64,000 nt of DNA from Paenibacillus sp. RC67 (GCF_030020805.1 NZ_CP125098.1:6161501-6225500); one strand, 5' to 3'. Positions 9,384-16,759 are shown, numbered from the stretch's first letter. Made by a program: numbers and translations. The notes: a model not told the origin generated them from the letters alone.

Positions 9384-9932
9384 TTATTTAATTACTCTTC
9401 TAGCAAACATAAATCTGCTTTTGTAATAGCTGGAATTAAGATCCGTAATTTTAACATCGGATTTGCTGTTGATGTTGTGAATCATTTTTCCGTTGCCAAT
9501 ATAAATACCTACATGACCTACGTCTTTCAAGCTTTTCGAGCTGCCCATGTTACCGAAGAAAATCAAGTCGCCTTTTTGCAAATTGCTATAAGAAGTGATC
9601 TTCTGCCCTACTTGAGCTTGATGATCATCGTCTCTATCAACGAGAGTAACGCCGATATTTGCTAGTTTGTAAACAAGCGCGGTGAAGCCGGAGCAGTCCG
9701 TTTTATATGGAGCGTGAGCTTCTTGACGCTGTGTCCAAGGTACATACTGGACTTTGCCTTGCAGAGACAGTGCCGTTTGAACAACCTTATCTCTTTTGGC
9801 TGCTACAGATAATGTAGATGCCTTTGTGCTCGTAATGTTAGTGGCTGCTGGAGCAGCTGAAGCTGCGCTAACCCCTATCACAGGACTAAGAGCCAGGGCA
9901 CTTGTCAAAACAATCTTCATCAAACGTTTCAA
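9384..9932 (-). CDS. Secreted NlpC/P60 peptidoglycan hydrolase under c-di-AMP riboswitch
   Basis: 182 residues from TTG 9932, eight bases after AAGGAGAGG; the frame is open further but into the riboswitch. Residues 1-27 form a signal peptide ending SAASA. The NlpC/P60 domain follows, with catalytic Cys80 in KTDCSGF, His140 in VGHVGIYIGNG, and the third polar residue in MIHNINS. It should cleave stem peptides in the wall outside the membrane. A ydaO-type riboswitch directly precedes it, a known arrangement for wall hydrolases in Bacillus, where c-di-AMP turns expression off. Confidence 0.92.
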   Translation of the reverse strand: MKRLMKIVLTSALALSPVIGVSAASAAPAATNITSTKASTLSVAAKRDKVVQTALSLQGKVQYVPWTQRQEAHAPYKTDCSGFTALVYKLANIGVTLVDRDDDHQAQVGQKITSYSNLQKGDLIFFGNMGSSKSLKDVGHVGIYIGNGKMIHNINSKSDVKITDLNSSYYKSRFMFARRVIK

Positions 9933-9949
9933 TACAAACCTCTCCTTTT

Positions 9950-10062
9950 CGCGGCCTACGAGGTTAGCTGACGGATTCGGGTCAAAGGTCAATCACCCTA
10001 CCGCTTACGCGGCTTCACCCCAGAAATTTGGTTCCCCCGTGCTTTCTATTAAGCTTCGGCCT
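9950..10062 (-). ncRNA. c-di-AMP (ydaO/yuaA) riboswitch
   Basis: Read on the minus strand, this leader contains the ydaO-motif blocks in order: AAAGCACGGGGGAACCAA, TTTCTGGGGTGAA, a GCCGCGTAAGCGGTAGGG hairpin, TTTGACCCGAATCCGTCAGC, and TAACCTCGTAGGC next to the ribosome binding site. These match the conserved core of the c-di-AMP riboswitch closely. It precedes an NlpC/P60 hydrolase, a standard partner. No separate terminator hairpin with a T tract is obvious, so control may be by exposure of the AAGGAGAGG. Confidence 0.93.
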
Positions 10063-10064
10063 TT

Positions 10065-10092
10065 AATATATTTTTTTGCTTATAACCAGCAA
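10065..10092 (-). promoter_or_regulatory. Candidate sigma-A promoter of the riboswitch transcript
   Basis: On the minus strand TTGCTG (10092-10087) and TATATT (10070-10065) are separated by 16 bases. The expected start falls just before the riboswitch's first conserved block. Confidence 0.45.
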
Positions 10093-10142
10093 GCTACGAA
10101 AACACTTGTATTGGTTTTTTGAGCCACTTCAGTGTAGCATGG

Positions 10143-10369
10143 GCTACTAGGGCATTTCATGGTGCAAAATATTCCATCAGCACACCTGCTTATCCAATAA
10201 AAGTGGATGTATGTAAAATATTTCATCTTGATCAGGATTAAACCGCGATAAAAGAGCCTTTAAAAGTAAAAAAAGGGAAACCGATATTTCGGCCCCCCAG
10301 CTATTACCAATACATTTGACAGCCAAAAGTGCAACCTTTTCGGAAATGGCTGTTTGTTTTAATTTGAGA
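10143..10369. other. Intergenic region with a hairpin, no gene seen
   Basis: ACAGCCA (10319-10325) pairs with TGGCTGT (10347-10353) followed on the plus strand by TTTGTTTT. No plus-strand gene precedes it, so its role is unclear. A minus-strand frame across the region has no ribosome binding site. Confidence 0.4.
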
Positions 10370-11038
10370 TTACAGTAGTGCCAACAATTCATTAAAGCTG
10401 CCAATTCGAACATCTGCGTCTTCAAGTTCTCCCTCTTTACGGAAGCCCGCATAATCGCATCCGATGACGGTTAATCCGTTTTCCCGACCAGCTTCCACAT
10501 CCGAGGAACGATCCCCTACCATCCAGGCCGATTTTACATTGTAAGTTTCAAGCAGCATCTGTACAAGATCCACTTTGGAACGGGTCTGATATTCCCCTGC
10601 ACTGTATAAGCCTTCGAATAAAGGCCCCAGCTCTTTATGTAGGACTACACCCTTGACATAAGACTCCAATCCATTGCTTGCTACAAACAATCGGATTCCT
10701 TGAGCTCGCAAAGTGGATAAGGTTTCGGCAACACCTTCATATAGCTTCCCATCGCCGCGAAGCAAGCCCTGAATTTGATAATCCAGCAGCAATTCGTCGG
10801 CTCTGCGGTGTACCTGGACATCTACGTCCGGCATGACCCGCTGCCAAATATGTTCAAGAAGCATACCTAAACTGCCTAAAATTTCACTCTCCGGTGGTGT
10901 AGCTCCCTCATAGGCACCTTCAGCCCGAAGCTCATCGAATGTTGCGTGATATGCCGGCAGCAGCAGCGTTTCCGTTTGGAACAAAGTACCGTCCAAATCA
11001 AAAATCATCGCCTCCGGCTTTGGTAAGGTCGATCTCAT
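10370..11038 (-). CDS. HAD-superfamily phosphatase (Gph/PpaX-like)
   Basis: 222 residues from ATG 11038, with GGAGGAG ten bases upstream. The Rossmann HAD core shows motif I FDLDGT (Asp14, Asp16), motif II VASNG near 120, Lys in TRSKVDLV, and motif IV VGDRSSDVEAGRENG. A helical cap lies between residues about 20 and 95. It resembles phosphoglycolate or pyrophosphate phosphatases, but the substrate cannot be read from sequence. It starts about 70 bases downstream of the broken anthranilate synthase on the same strand and may be cotranscribed. Confidence 0.88.
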   Translation of the reverse strand: MRSTLPKPEAMIFDLDGTLFQTETLLLPAYHATFDELRAEGAYEGATPPESEILGSLGMLLEHIWQRVMPDVDVQVHRRADELLLDYQIQGLLRGDGKLYEGVAETLSTLRAQGIRLFVASNGLESYVKGVVLHKELGPLFEGLYSAGEYQTRSKVDLVQMLLETYNVKSAWMVGDRSSDVEAGRENGLTVIGCDYAGFRKEGELEDADVRIGSFNELLALL

Positions 11039-11105
11039 TGGTTAACTCCTCCGAATGATTTTTTCTTTTATACAAACATGATTTAGGTCCAATGTCAAAC
11101 GAATC

Positions 11106-12697
11106 TCACTGTGCATTTTGGCTGATTGCAGGGTTTGCAGACAAAAAATTACGGATTATCTGGTAGCCTGCTTCTCCCTTCAAGCTCAGTATCGATTCGG
11201 GATGAAATTGAACGGCATATAAAGGCGCCTGCTTATGCTCAACCGCCATCACTATCCCATCCTCAGAAATGGCAGTGACTTTGAGACAATCAGGTACATC
11301 TGCGGCATAAAGCGAATGATAGCGCCCCACTTGAAAATGGTCTTGTATCCCATTCCATAACAAGCTTGGCTGAGTAAGATTCACAACCGATGACTTCCCA
11401 TGCTGAGGGACACTCAACACTTGAAGTGTTCCTCCATAATACTCGACCAGCCCCTGCAGTCCAAGACAAACGCCTAGGATTGGCACTTTCCGTGCTACGC
11501 ACATATCAAGCGTCCTGACCATTCTGAAATCAGCGGGACGACCCGGTCCTGGCGATAAAATAATACAATCAAACTGCTCTTGAGGCTGCTCCAGCAGCTT
11601 GTGGGCATAGTTCCATCTCACCGTCATCACCTGAGCTCCGGTTTGTCGGAAATAAGAGGCCAGTGTATGAACAAACGAATCTTCATGATCGATAACCAGG
11701 ACCCGTTTGCCTGCACCTGGCTGTTCTCGCTCCATGGTTGCAGAAGGCTCCCATGTAATAACGGAGCCGCGGATAGTCTGAAAGAGAGCTGCTCCCTTCG
11801 TCAAAATTTCCTGCTCTTCTTCCATCGGATCAGAATCGTACAGCAGTGTGGCTCCGACTCGGACCTCTGCTCTTCCTTCGGCTATCTTCATGGTCCGCAG
11901 TGTGAGCCCTGTATTCAAGTGACCATTAAATGTATAAAATCCTACTGCCCCTCCATACCAGCCGCGCGGTGAATCCTCGTGGTTCTCAATCCACTGAATA
12001 GCTGCCCGTTTCGGGGCACCCGTAACCGTTACGGCCCACATATGCGTCATAAAAGCATCCAAAGCGTCAAATGGCTCGGCAAGTGTTCCTTCGATATGAT
12101 CCACCGTATGGATTAAATGAGAATACATTTCCAGCTGCCTGCGGCCGATAACTTGAACAGTTCCCGGCTCACATATACGTGACTTGTCATTGCGATCCAC
12201 GTCCGTACACATCGTAAGCTCCGCTTCGTCCTTGGCTGAATTAAGAAGCTTTCGAACCTGATCGGCGTCTTCCAGCGGCGAGTCGGCTGCTTCGTCCGAT
12301 TTTCCTCCAGTACAAATTCCGGCTCGGATAAAGACTCAATACTCCCTGTTATTAGGGTATTTCCCCTATGAAGCATTACACTCTTCATCCTGTTGAGATG
12401 TGAGAATATAAAGTCCAGTAGCAGCTCTCCGCGCGAATTCAAAGCTTTAAGCTCAAATCTGTTAGACATGGAACGCAGCTCTAGAGGAGGGTTAAGGAAT
12501 CCAACATCCCATCGGGAATACCGGCCTGGAAACTCATAGCCGCTGCTAAACAGAGCGCCTTGGTGTTGGTCGATTCTAGCAATTATACCTTGCAGCGCTT
12601 GATTGGAATCAACGGGGATGCTTCTTCTCGTCACATTTAATTTTCCTTCGGTTACATAGGTGGTCGCTTGCGGGGATTGCTTAAAGGGAATGCTCAT
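11106..12697 (-). pseudogene. trpE(G): Single-chain anthranilate synthase TrpE(G), internally deleted and frame-broken
   Basis: The 5' part, from ATG 12697, encodes the N-terminal region of TrpE(G)-type fusions (RRSIPVDSN, SGYEFPGRYSRWD, PPLEL) up to EPEFVLEE. Then, in another frame and with no ATG needed, comes GKSDEAAD...LLNSAKDEAELTMC, TDVDRNDKSRICEPG, TVTGAPK and WYGGAVGF, followed by a full TrpG amidotransferase domain (SPGPGRP, GVCLGLQG with the catalytic Cys, FHPESI). Family proteins have roughly 200-250 more residues between these blocks, including the ASPE-type segment of the chorismate site. So the gene has lost that segment, with the join near 12298-12312. As read, the synthase half cannot work. 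The leader upstream looks intact and TRAP-like. Confidence 0.85.
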
Positions 12698-12698
12698 A

Positions 12699-12727
12699 GT
12701 TCTCCTCCTTTTGGGTAAGAAGAGAAC
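12699..12727 (-). promoter_or_regulatory. Hairpin that sequesters the trpE(G) Shine-Dalgarno
   Basis: On the minus-strand RNA, GUUCUCUUCUU pairs over eleven positions (two G-U) with AGGAGGAGAAC around an ACCCAAA loop. The second arm is the whole ribosome binding site, ending one base before the ATG. Translation would be blocked while it is folded. Confidence 0.85.
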
Positions 12728-12769
12728 AGAGAGGAAGAAGGTATGGTCAAATAGACCAATACAAGTGGG

Positions 12770-12825
12770 CTCAGCTCAACTTTTCTCATCTCTGATCTCA
12801 ATTACGGCTCAACTCTACTCATCTC
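12770..12825 (-). promoter_or_regulatory. TRAP-type binding site: eleven (G/U)AG-like triplets
   Basis: Reading the minus-strand RNA there are nine GAG triplets plus one UAA and one AAG in register, eleven in all. Eight of the ten spacers are exactly two bases; one is three and one is four. GAG positions are 12825, 12820, 12815, 12810, 12799, 12792, 12787, 12777 and 12772 (first base, minus strand). Eleven NAG repeats with 2-3-base spacers are the known target of the 11-subunit trp RNA-binding attenuation protein (TRAP, MtrB). The site lies between a 5' stem-loop and a Shine-Dalgarno hairpin, upstream of an anthranilate synthase gene. Confidence 0.88.
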
Positions 12826-12851
12826 AAGGCCCTTTCTACAAAGAGACCTTG
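12825..12851 (-). promoter_or_regulatory. 5' stem-loop of the trpE(G) leader
   Basis: CAAGG and CCUUG form the lower stem and CUUU/AAAG the upper stem, with an asymmetric internal loop (UCU opposite GG). It lies at the predicted transcript start and abuts the triplets, as the 5' stem-loop of the B. subtilis trp leader does, where it assists TRAP binding. Confidence 0.75.
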
Positions 12852-12856
12852 GAAAC

Positions 12857-12886
12857 ATCATAGTTCCAATAATCTCCATCTGTCAA
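12857..12886 (-). promoter_or_regulatory. Sigma-A promoter of trpE(G)
   Basis: A consensus TTGACA (12886-12881) and TATGAT (12862-12857) with an 18-base spacer on the minus strand. The predicted start is at about 12850, exactly at the 5' stem-loop. Confidence 0.85.
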
Positions 12887-12890
12887 TGCT

Positions 12891-12961
12891 ATATCCAAAA
12901 GGACTGGATGATGTATCTATGGTCAAGATGATATGAATTCATATCATTCTCTTTTGGATAT
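12891..12961. repeat. Nested inverted repeats upstream of the trpE(G) promoter
   Basis: ATATCCAAAAG (12891-12901) is inverted as CTTTTGGATAT (12951-12961). Inside is a perfect 20-base palindrome centred on GAATTC (12928-12947). No terminator-like T tract follows. It could be a dimeric operator for trpE(G) or for the divergent zinc-ribbon gene. Confidence 0.7.
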
Positions 12962-13045
12962 GGATGGAACCGCGGCTGAGCCATACATATGTAAAGAAGC
13001 GGCTCTCATTTAAAACAAAATCCCATCAGATTGCGGGTGGTGCAA

Positions 13046-13246
13046 ATGGTGAAATTTTGTTCAAAGTGCAATGAAAAGATGAGTGAAGGAGACATTGTCT
13101 GCAAGTATTGCGGGACGTTTTTGAGCACAAGCGAGCAAGCAGCTCCCCCGCCTGACCAAAAAACCGGCTCCAAAGCCGGCACCATTACCTGGATCATCAT
13201 CATTATTCTAATCGTTGCCGCTATCGTATATTATTTTTCAAAATAA
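13046..13246 (+). CDS. Small zinc-ribbon protein with C-terminal membrane anchor
   Basis: 66 residues from ATG 13046 (the frame opens at TTG 13031). Residues about 4-25 are a zinc ribbon with two CxxC pairs (CSKC, CKYC). A Pro/Lys-rich linker follows, then a single transmembrane helix of Ile/Val/Ala near the C-terminus, ending in YYFSK. Such zinc-ribbon, tail-anchored small proteins are common in Bacillota and have no known role. The ribosome binding site (GGGTGG) is weak. A strong terminator follows directly, so it is a single-gene unit. Confidence 0.7.
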   Translation: MVKFCSKCNEKMSEGDIVCKYCGTFLSTSEQAAPPPDQKTGSKAGTITWIIIIILIVAAIVYYFSK

Positions 13247-13257
13247 AATGTGGGATT

Positions 13258-13289
13258 GGGGCGGCCGCGGGCTGCTCCTCTTTTTTTGT
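13258..13289 (+). terminator. Terminator after zinc-ribbon gene
   Basis: GGGGCGGCC (13258-13266) pairs with GGCTGCTCC (13270-13278) with two G-U pairs and a GCG loop, followed by TCTTTTTTT. Confidence 0.85.
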
Positions 13290-13383
13290 TACAAAAGCCC
13301 ATTTCTGGTATGGTGGTCATGGGGGTCATAGAGGAAATCGTTCCAAATCCCACAAGTCCTAATTTCATTAAGAAACCAAATAA

Positions 13384-13428
13384 AAAAGCATCCCAAAACC
13401 CACAGCGGCGTTTTATCGGGATGCTTTT
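13384..13428 (-). terminator. Terminator of the cotJ operon
   Basis: AAAAGCATCCC (13384-13394) and GGGATGCTTTT (13418-13428) form an eleven-pair stem; on the minus strand it is followed by a T run, 30 bases after cotJC. Confidence 0.85.
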
Positions 13429-13458
13429 CGTTATTTATTCATGCCGATCGTCTCCTAC

Positions 13459-14028
13459 TTAAAACACTTTCTTTGCTCCGCGCTCCGATTTTAATATCTC
13501 AACTGCTTCCCGGAACCTTAACGAGTGGACAATCTCTCGCTCTCGTAAATACTTCAGCCCATCCTGCAGGTCCACATCGTCCGTCATATCAATAAGCCAT
13601 TGATACGTTGCTCTGGCCTTCTCCTCCGCCGCTATATCCTCGTATAAATCGGCGATTGGATCTCCTTTCGCTTGAATATAAGCTGCGGTCCAAGGGACAC
13701 CTGATGCGTTCTCATAAAATAAAGCATTGTCATGACTTACATAGTGTGGGTCCAAACCCGCCGCTTTTATTTGCTCAACCGTAGCGTCTTTCGTAAGCTT
13801 ATACACCATGGTCGCAATCATTTCCAGATGGGCAAATTCCTCGGTAGATATATCCGTCAGCAAGCCGATAATTTTGTCAGGAATCGAATAACGTTGATTC
13901 ATGTAACGCAGTGCCGCTGCAAGCTCTCCGTCCGCCCCGCCATATTGCTCCAGCAAGAGCTTAGCCATACGAGGATCGCACTTGCTTACCTTGACAGGGT
14001 ACTGCAGTTTTTTCTCATAAATCCACAT
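13459..14028 (-). CDS. cotJC: Spore coat protein CotJC (manganese-catalase fold)
   Basis: 189 residues from ATG 14028, preceded by GAGAGGAGC; the frame is open further upstream but the MWIYEKKLQYP beginning is the family start. CotJC belongs to the manganese catalase family. Candidate di-metal ligands are Glu35 (DGELAAAL), Glu64 and His67 (EEFAHLEM), the Glu pair in IAAEEKARA, and His in EIVHSLRF. It is a structural and possibly peroxide-detoxifying component of the inner spore coat. It is the last gene of cotJABC, 37 bases after cotJB. Confidence 0.95.
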   Translation of the reverse strand: MWIYEKKLQYPVKVSKCDPRMAKLLLEQYGGADGELAAALRYMNQRYSIPDKIIGLLTDISTEEFAHLEMIATMVYKLTKDATVEQIKAAGLDPHYVSHDNALFYENASGVPWTAAYIQAKGDPIADLYEDIAAEEKARATYQWLIDMTDDVDLQDGLKYLREREIVHSLRFREAVEILKSERGAKKVF

Positions 14029-14065
14029 TTCAATGCTCCTCTCCCTTCGTTTGACTCCGAGACGA

Positions 14066-14332
14066 TTAAACCTGCCAAGGCCACGGCGTATCGATCCACT
14101 GCCATGGATATCCCGAGAAGCTCTGACCAAAGCTTTTCAGAGGACCGAACTCACGTTCAAACTGATGAGCCAAATGCATGCGCTGATGAGCACATTCGTT
14201 ATATTGATGGAGAGCGTTGCTGTCGAGCGGATGTGTGTCGAGATACAAGGTTAGCTCCACCAGAACGAAATCAATGGCCTGGAGCTCCTCCAGCATAGAG
14301 TAATAAAGCACCGGCATTCGTTTCTCCTCCAT
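14066..14332 (-). CDS. cotJB: Spore coat protein CotJB
   Basis: 88 residues from ATG 14332, placed by a GGAGAGGAGG seven bases upstream; an in-frame ATG at 14374 would overlap cotJA and lacks a site. The CotJB features are visible: YYSMLEELQAIDFVLVELTLYLDTHP near the start, YNECAHQR in the middle, and an aromatic tail (YPWQWIDTPWPW). CotJB works with CotJA and CotJC, made under sigma-E in the mother cell in B. subtilis. Confidence 0.93.
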   Translation of the reverse strand: MEEKRMPVLYYSMLEELQAIDFVLVELTLYLDTHPLDSNALHQYNECAHQRMHLAHQFEREFGPLKSFGQSFSGYPWQWIDTPWPWQV

Positions 14333-14357
14333 AGATGAGCCTCCTCTCCTTTCCAGC

Positions 14358-14561
14358 CTATAATCTTGGTTCATACGGGCTATAGAGCGCGGGCCACAGC
14401 GTTCCCATCCTCAGCGCCTCTTTGGGAGACCATTGTGGGAGATTGGGGGGCTGGAACTGTATATACAACTGGGGCGGCGTGGAATAAACCTTCTCCCTTA
14501 TAGGGGGACATGGGTCACAAGGACCAATATACGGACACCATACTTTCTCCTGTGTAAACAT
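14358..14561 (-). CDS. cotJA: Spore coat protein CotJA
   Basis: 67 residues from ATG 14561, with GAGGAGG nine bases upstream. Proline-rich and short, with YIGPCDPCPP and the conserved PPNLPQWSPKEALRMGTLWPALYSPY block typical of CotJA. First gene of the operon. CotJA is needed for CotJC incorporation in B. subtilis. The upstream 100 bases should contain a sigma-E promoter, but no close match to its consensus was found by eye. Confidence 0.93.
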   Translation of the reverse strand: MFTQEKVWCPYIGPCDPCPPIREKVYSTPPQLYIQFQPPNLPQWSPKEALRMGTLWPALYSPYEPRL

Positions 14562-14609
14562 GATCAGATTCCTCCTCTAATGAGAAAATCTACTACCAAT
14601 ATTTATACA

Positions 14610-14637
14610 TTGTCTCCTTGTCCATTATGAGTATAAA
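14610..14637 (+). promoter_or_regulatory. Candidate promoter of NlpC/P60 gene
   Basis: TTGTCT (14610-14615) and TATAAA (14632-14637) are spaced by 16 bases, about 50 bases before the TTG start at 14688. It lies in the divergent region shared with cotJ. Confidence 0.4.
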
Positions 14638-14687
14638 ATGGGAACAAATTCATCAAACCCCGTAATTCAGGGGGAGAGGGAGTTGAA

Positions 14688-15368
14688 TTGTTTTTGAAGA
14701 AAACGCTTGCAGCAAGTTTGACAGCCGCACTCATTGGTATCTCCTCGATTTTACCGCTTCCTGGCGGTGAGCAAGTCTACGCAGCAGTCTCTTCCGTTCT
14801 TTCGCAAGGAATGTCTGGCAGCAATGTCGGAGCTTTGCAGAGCAACCTCAAAACTTTAGGATATTTTACATATCCGATTAACACCGCTTATTTTGGATCG
14901 ATTACGGCGCAAGCCGTACGTGATTTTCAAAAAGCTTACAGTCTGCCTGTATCCGGAGCTGTCGATTCATCCACACAAACCGCCATATCCCATGCTCTCG
15001 TAAAACGTCAAATTGTAGCAGATGCCTCGAATTATATGAGGGTTTCTTATGTTTGGGGTGGTGCTACCCCTGACGGCTTCGACTGCTCCGGCTTCATTTA
15101 CTTCATGTACAATAAATTTGGCGTTTCATTCAATCGCACTTCTTCTTCCGTCATGGCCACCATGGGGACAAGTATAGCCAGGGCAAGCCTGCAGCCGGGT
15201 GATTGGGTATTCTTTGCACTTAATGATCCAGACGCAATATCCCATGCAGGGATTTATACCGGCAATGGGGAATTCATCTCCGCGACTCGCTCTGCGGGTG
15301 TATACATTCAAAAGCTGGATAACAGCTACTGGGGACCCAAATATATGGGGGCACGGCGCTTTTATTAA
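14688..15368 (+). CDS. Secreted hydrolase: peptidoglycan-binding domain plus NlpC/P60
   Basis: 226 residues. TTG 14688 follows GGGGGAGAGGGAG; a TTG six bases later is an alternative. Residues 1-33 form a signal peptide ending YAA. Residues about 38-103 are a PG_binding_1 repeat (GMSGSNVGALQSNLKTLGYF, then FGSITAQAVRDFQKAY). Residues about 110-226 are an NlpC/P60 domain with Cys133 in FDCSGF and His186 in ISHAGIYTGNG. It resembles spore-cortex and wall DL-endopeptidases of Paenibacillus. Third NlpC/P60 gene in 10 kb; no riboswitch precedes this one. Confidence 0.92.
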   Translation: MFLKKTLAASLTAALIGISSILPLPGGEQVYAAVSSVLSQGMSGSNVGALQSNLKTLGYFTYPINTAYFGSITAQAVRDFQKAYSLPVSGAVDSSTQTAISHALVKRQIVADASNYMRVSYVWGGATPDGFDCSGFIYFMYNKFGVSFNRTSSSVMATMGTSIARASLQPGDWVFFALNDPDAISHAGIYTGNGEFISATRSAGVYIQKLDNSYWGPKYMGARRFY

Positions 15369-15384
15369 AACTTCGAAATGAAAA

Positions 15385-15408
15385 AGGAAGGTCCGTTAAG
15401 ACCTTCCT
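15385..15408 (+). terminator. Terminator-like hairpin after NlpC/P60 gene
   Basis: AGGAAGGTC (15385-15393) pairs with GACCTTCCT (15400-15408), loop CGTTAA, but the following bases are not T-rich. A near copy of this hairpin occurs at 15613-15636, there followed by TTTTT. Confidence 0.6.
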
Positions 15409-15453
15409 AGTCTGTTGAGAAACCTATTTATCCGGAAATATGCTGTATAGGGA

Positions 15454-15565
15454 AGTGGGGTATGCCTCGGAGGAGTTTACGTCCGCCTTTGAAATCCATG
15501 AATTTACCGCTAAATTCTAATCAAATTCATGGATTTCAACAGCGGCTGGAGGGGCATATCCCACT
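15454..15565. repeat. 112-bp long imperfect hairpin between two copies of a terminator
   Basis: Outer arms are AGTGGGGTATGCC (15454-15466) and GGCATATCCCACT (15553-15565). Inner arms are a perfect 15-base pair, GAAATCCATGAATTT (15491-15505) with AAATTCATGGATTTC (15523-15537). Between them are further partial pairs (CCGCC with GCGG). No coding frame fits. It may be a small MITE-like insertion or a structured RNA. Confidence 0.65.
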
Positions 15566-15612
15566 GGAGTATATTAGCCATATTTCAAGTTTTACAGGCT
15601 TCGCGACACTCT

Positions 15613-15640
15613 GGGAAGGTCCGTCAAAGACCTCCCTTTT
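15613..15640. terminator. Second terminator-like hairpin
   Basis: GGGAAGGTC (15613-15621) pairs imperfectly with GACCTCCC (15629-15636), followed by TTTTT on the plus strand. It shares GAAGGTCCGT with the hairpin at 15385. Confidence 0.6.
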
Positions 15641-15682
15641 TCACTCTGCCGAGCACATCGATACGTGAGCCGTAGCGCATAA

Positions 15683-16729
15683 TTAGTCCAATTTAATATT
15701 AATTTTCAATAGTCCGACTCTACGCAGCGCTTGGTACACAATGATAAGAACAGGACCAAAAATAAGACCGATAACACCGATTAATTTGAAGCCTACATAC
15801 ATGCTCATTAGTGCAGCCAGAGCATTAATGCCAACAGCATCACCGATAATTTTAGGTTCAATCAGCTTGCGGAATATCATGATAAACACAAGCAGAACCA
15901 ACAGCCCAATTCCCAAATGCACATTCCCCGCCATGAAGCTGTATAGCGCCCAAGGTACCAATACCGCACTCGTTCCGAGAATAGGGAGAATATCAACGAC
16001 AACAATCAAGAGCGCAACGGCGAGCGGATAGTCCACACGCAGGAAGAGAAGACCGATTAAGGTAACTATGTAAGTGAGAAAACTGATTAACACCTGCGCG
16101 AACAAAAATCCCAGAACCGCTCGGCGCAAATCCTTAAGTACAGCGATCACTTTCGATTGCGAGAGTTTATCGAACAAATTCAAGAACGAACGATACACAC
16201 TAGGCAAGCCTATCGAGATCAAGTACAAGCCGATGACAAATACGACGAAGAAAATGAATAAGTTCGGAATCGTTTTGGCGACATTGAGAAAATACGTTGA
16301 TACCGCCGTCACGATCCCTTTAATATTATCCGTAACGGTATTGATCCCTGTTTCGATCCAGCCCTGAAGCTGCTCTGCCATACCAGAAGGTAGCGAGTTG
16401 TAGAACAATCGCGTCTTCTCTGTCGTGTCATCGATAAACAGCTTTGCATCATTTAAGTAATCAGGAGCATACTTCCAGAACTGAATGAGCTCCGACACCA
16501 TTTTGAATCCTACCAAGAAGAAAAATCCGAGCAGTAAACCTGTAAACAAGGTGCAGGCAATCGAAGCCGCAAACACCCTGTTCATTCTCCCCAGCTTCAT
16601 CAGCCATTGCACAACAGGCTCTAAAAAAATGGCTATGAGCATGGCAAGCAGAAATGGAAATCCAATGGTAAACAATCCATAGAGCAATACAACCCCTATG
16701 GAGCAAAACAGAATCGTCCTCAGAGACAT
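15683..16729 (-). CDS. ytvI: AI-2E/UPF0118 family membrane protein, YtvI-like
   Basis: 348 residues from ATG 16729, with AAGGGGAA upstream. Seven to eight hydrophobic segments in the arrangement of the AI-2E transporter family: a paired N-terminal hairpin, a hydrophilic stretch of about residues 80-145, then clustered helices with the VDILPILGTSAVLVPWAL and EPKIIGDAVGINALAALMSMYVG motifs. The closest named relative in spore formers is sporulation integral membrane protein YtvI, whose function is unknown. The distinction from other family members is not certain. It lies just downstream of the CNNM gene on the same strand with a 30-base gap, so they may be cotranscribed. Confidence 0.78.
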   Translation of the reverse strand: MSLRTILFCSIGVVLLYGLFTIGFPFLLAMLIAIFLEPVVQWLMKLGRMNRVFAASIACTLFTGLLLGFFFLVGFKMVSELIQFWKYAPDYLNDAKLFIDDTTEKTRLFYNSLPSGMAEQLQGWIETGINTVTDNIKGIVTAVSTYFLNVAKTIPNLFIFFVVFVIGLYLISIGLPSVYRSFLNLFDKLSQSKVIAVLKDLRRAVLGFLFAQVLISFLTYIVTLIGLLFLRVDYPLAVALLIVVVDILPILGTSAVLVPWALYSFMAGNVHLGIGLLVLLVFIMIFRKLIEPKIIGDAVGINALAALMSMYVGFKLIGVIGLIFGPVLIIVYQALRRVGLLKINIKLD

Positions 16730-16759
16730 AAATGGGCAGTTCCCCTTTACCCTTTATTA

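Noticed and set aside
10177..10452. 91-residue minus-strand frame
   Set aside because: Overlaps the end of the HAD gene in another frame and has no ribosome binding site or family resemblance.
13250..13462. 70-residue plus-strand frame
   Set aside because: Runs through two terminators and low-complexity sequence.
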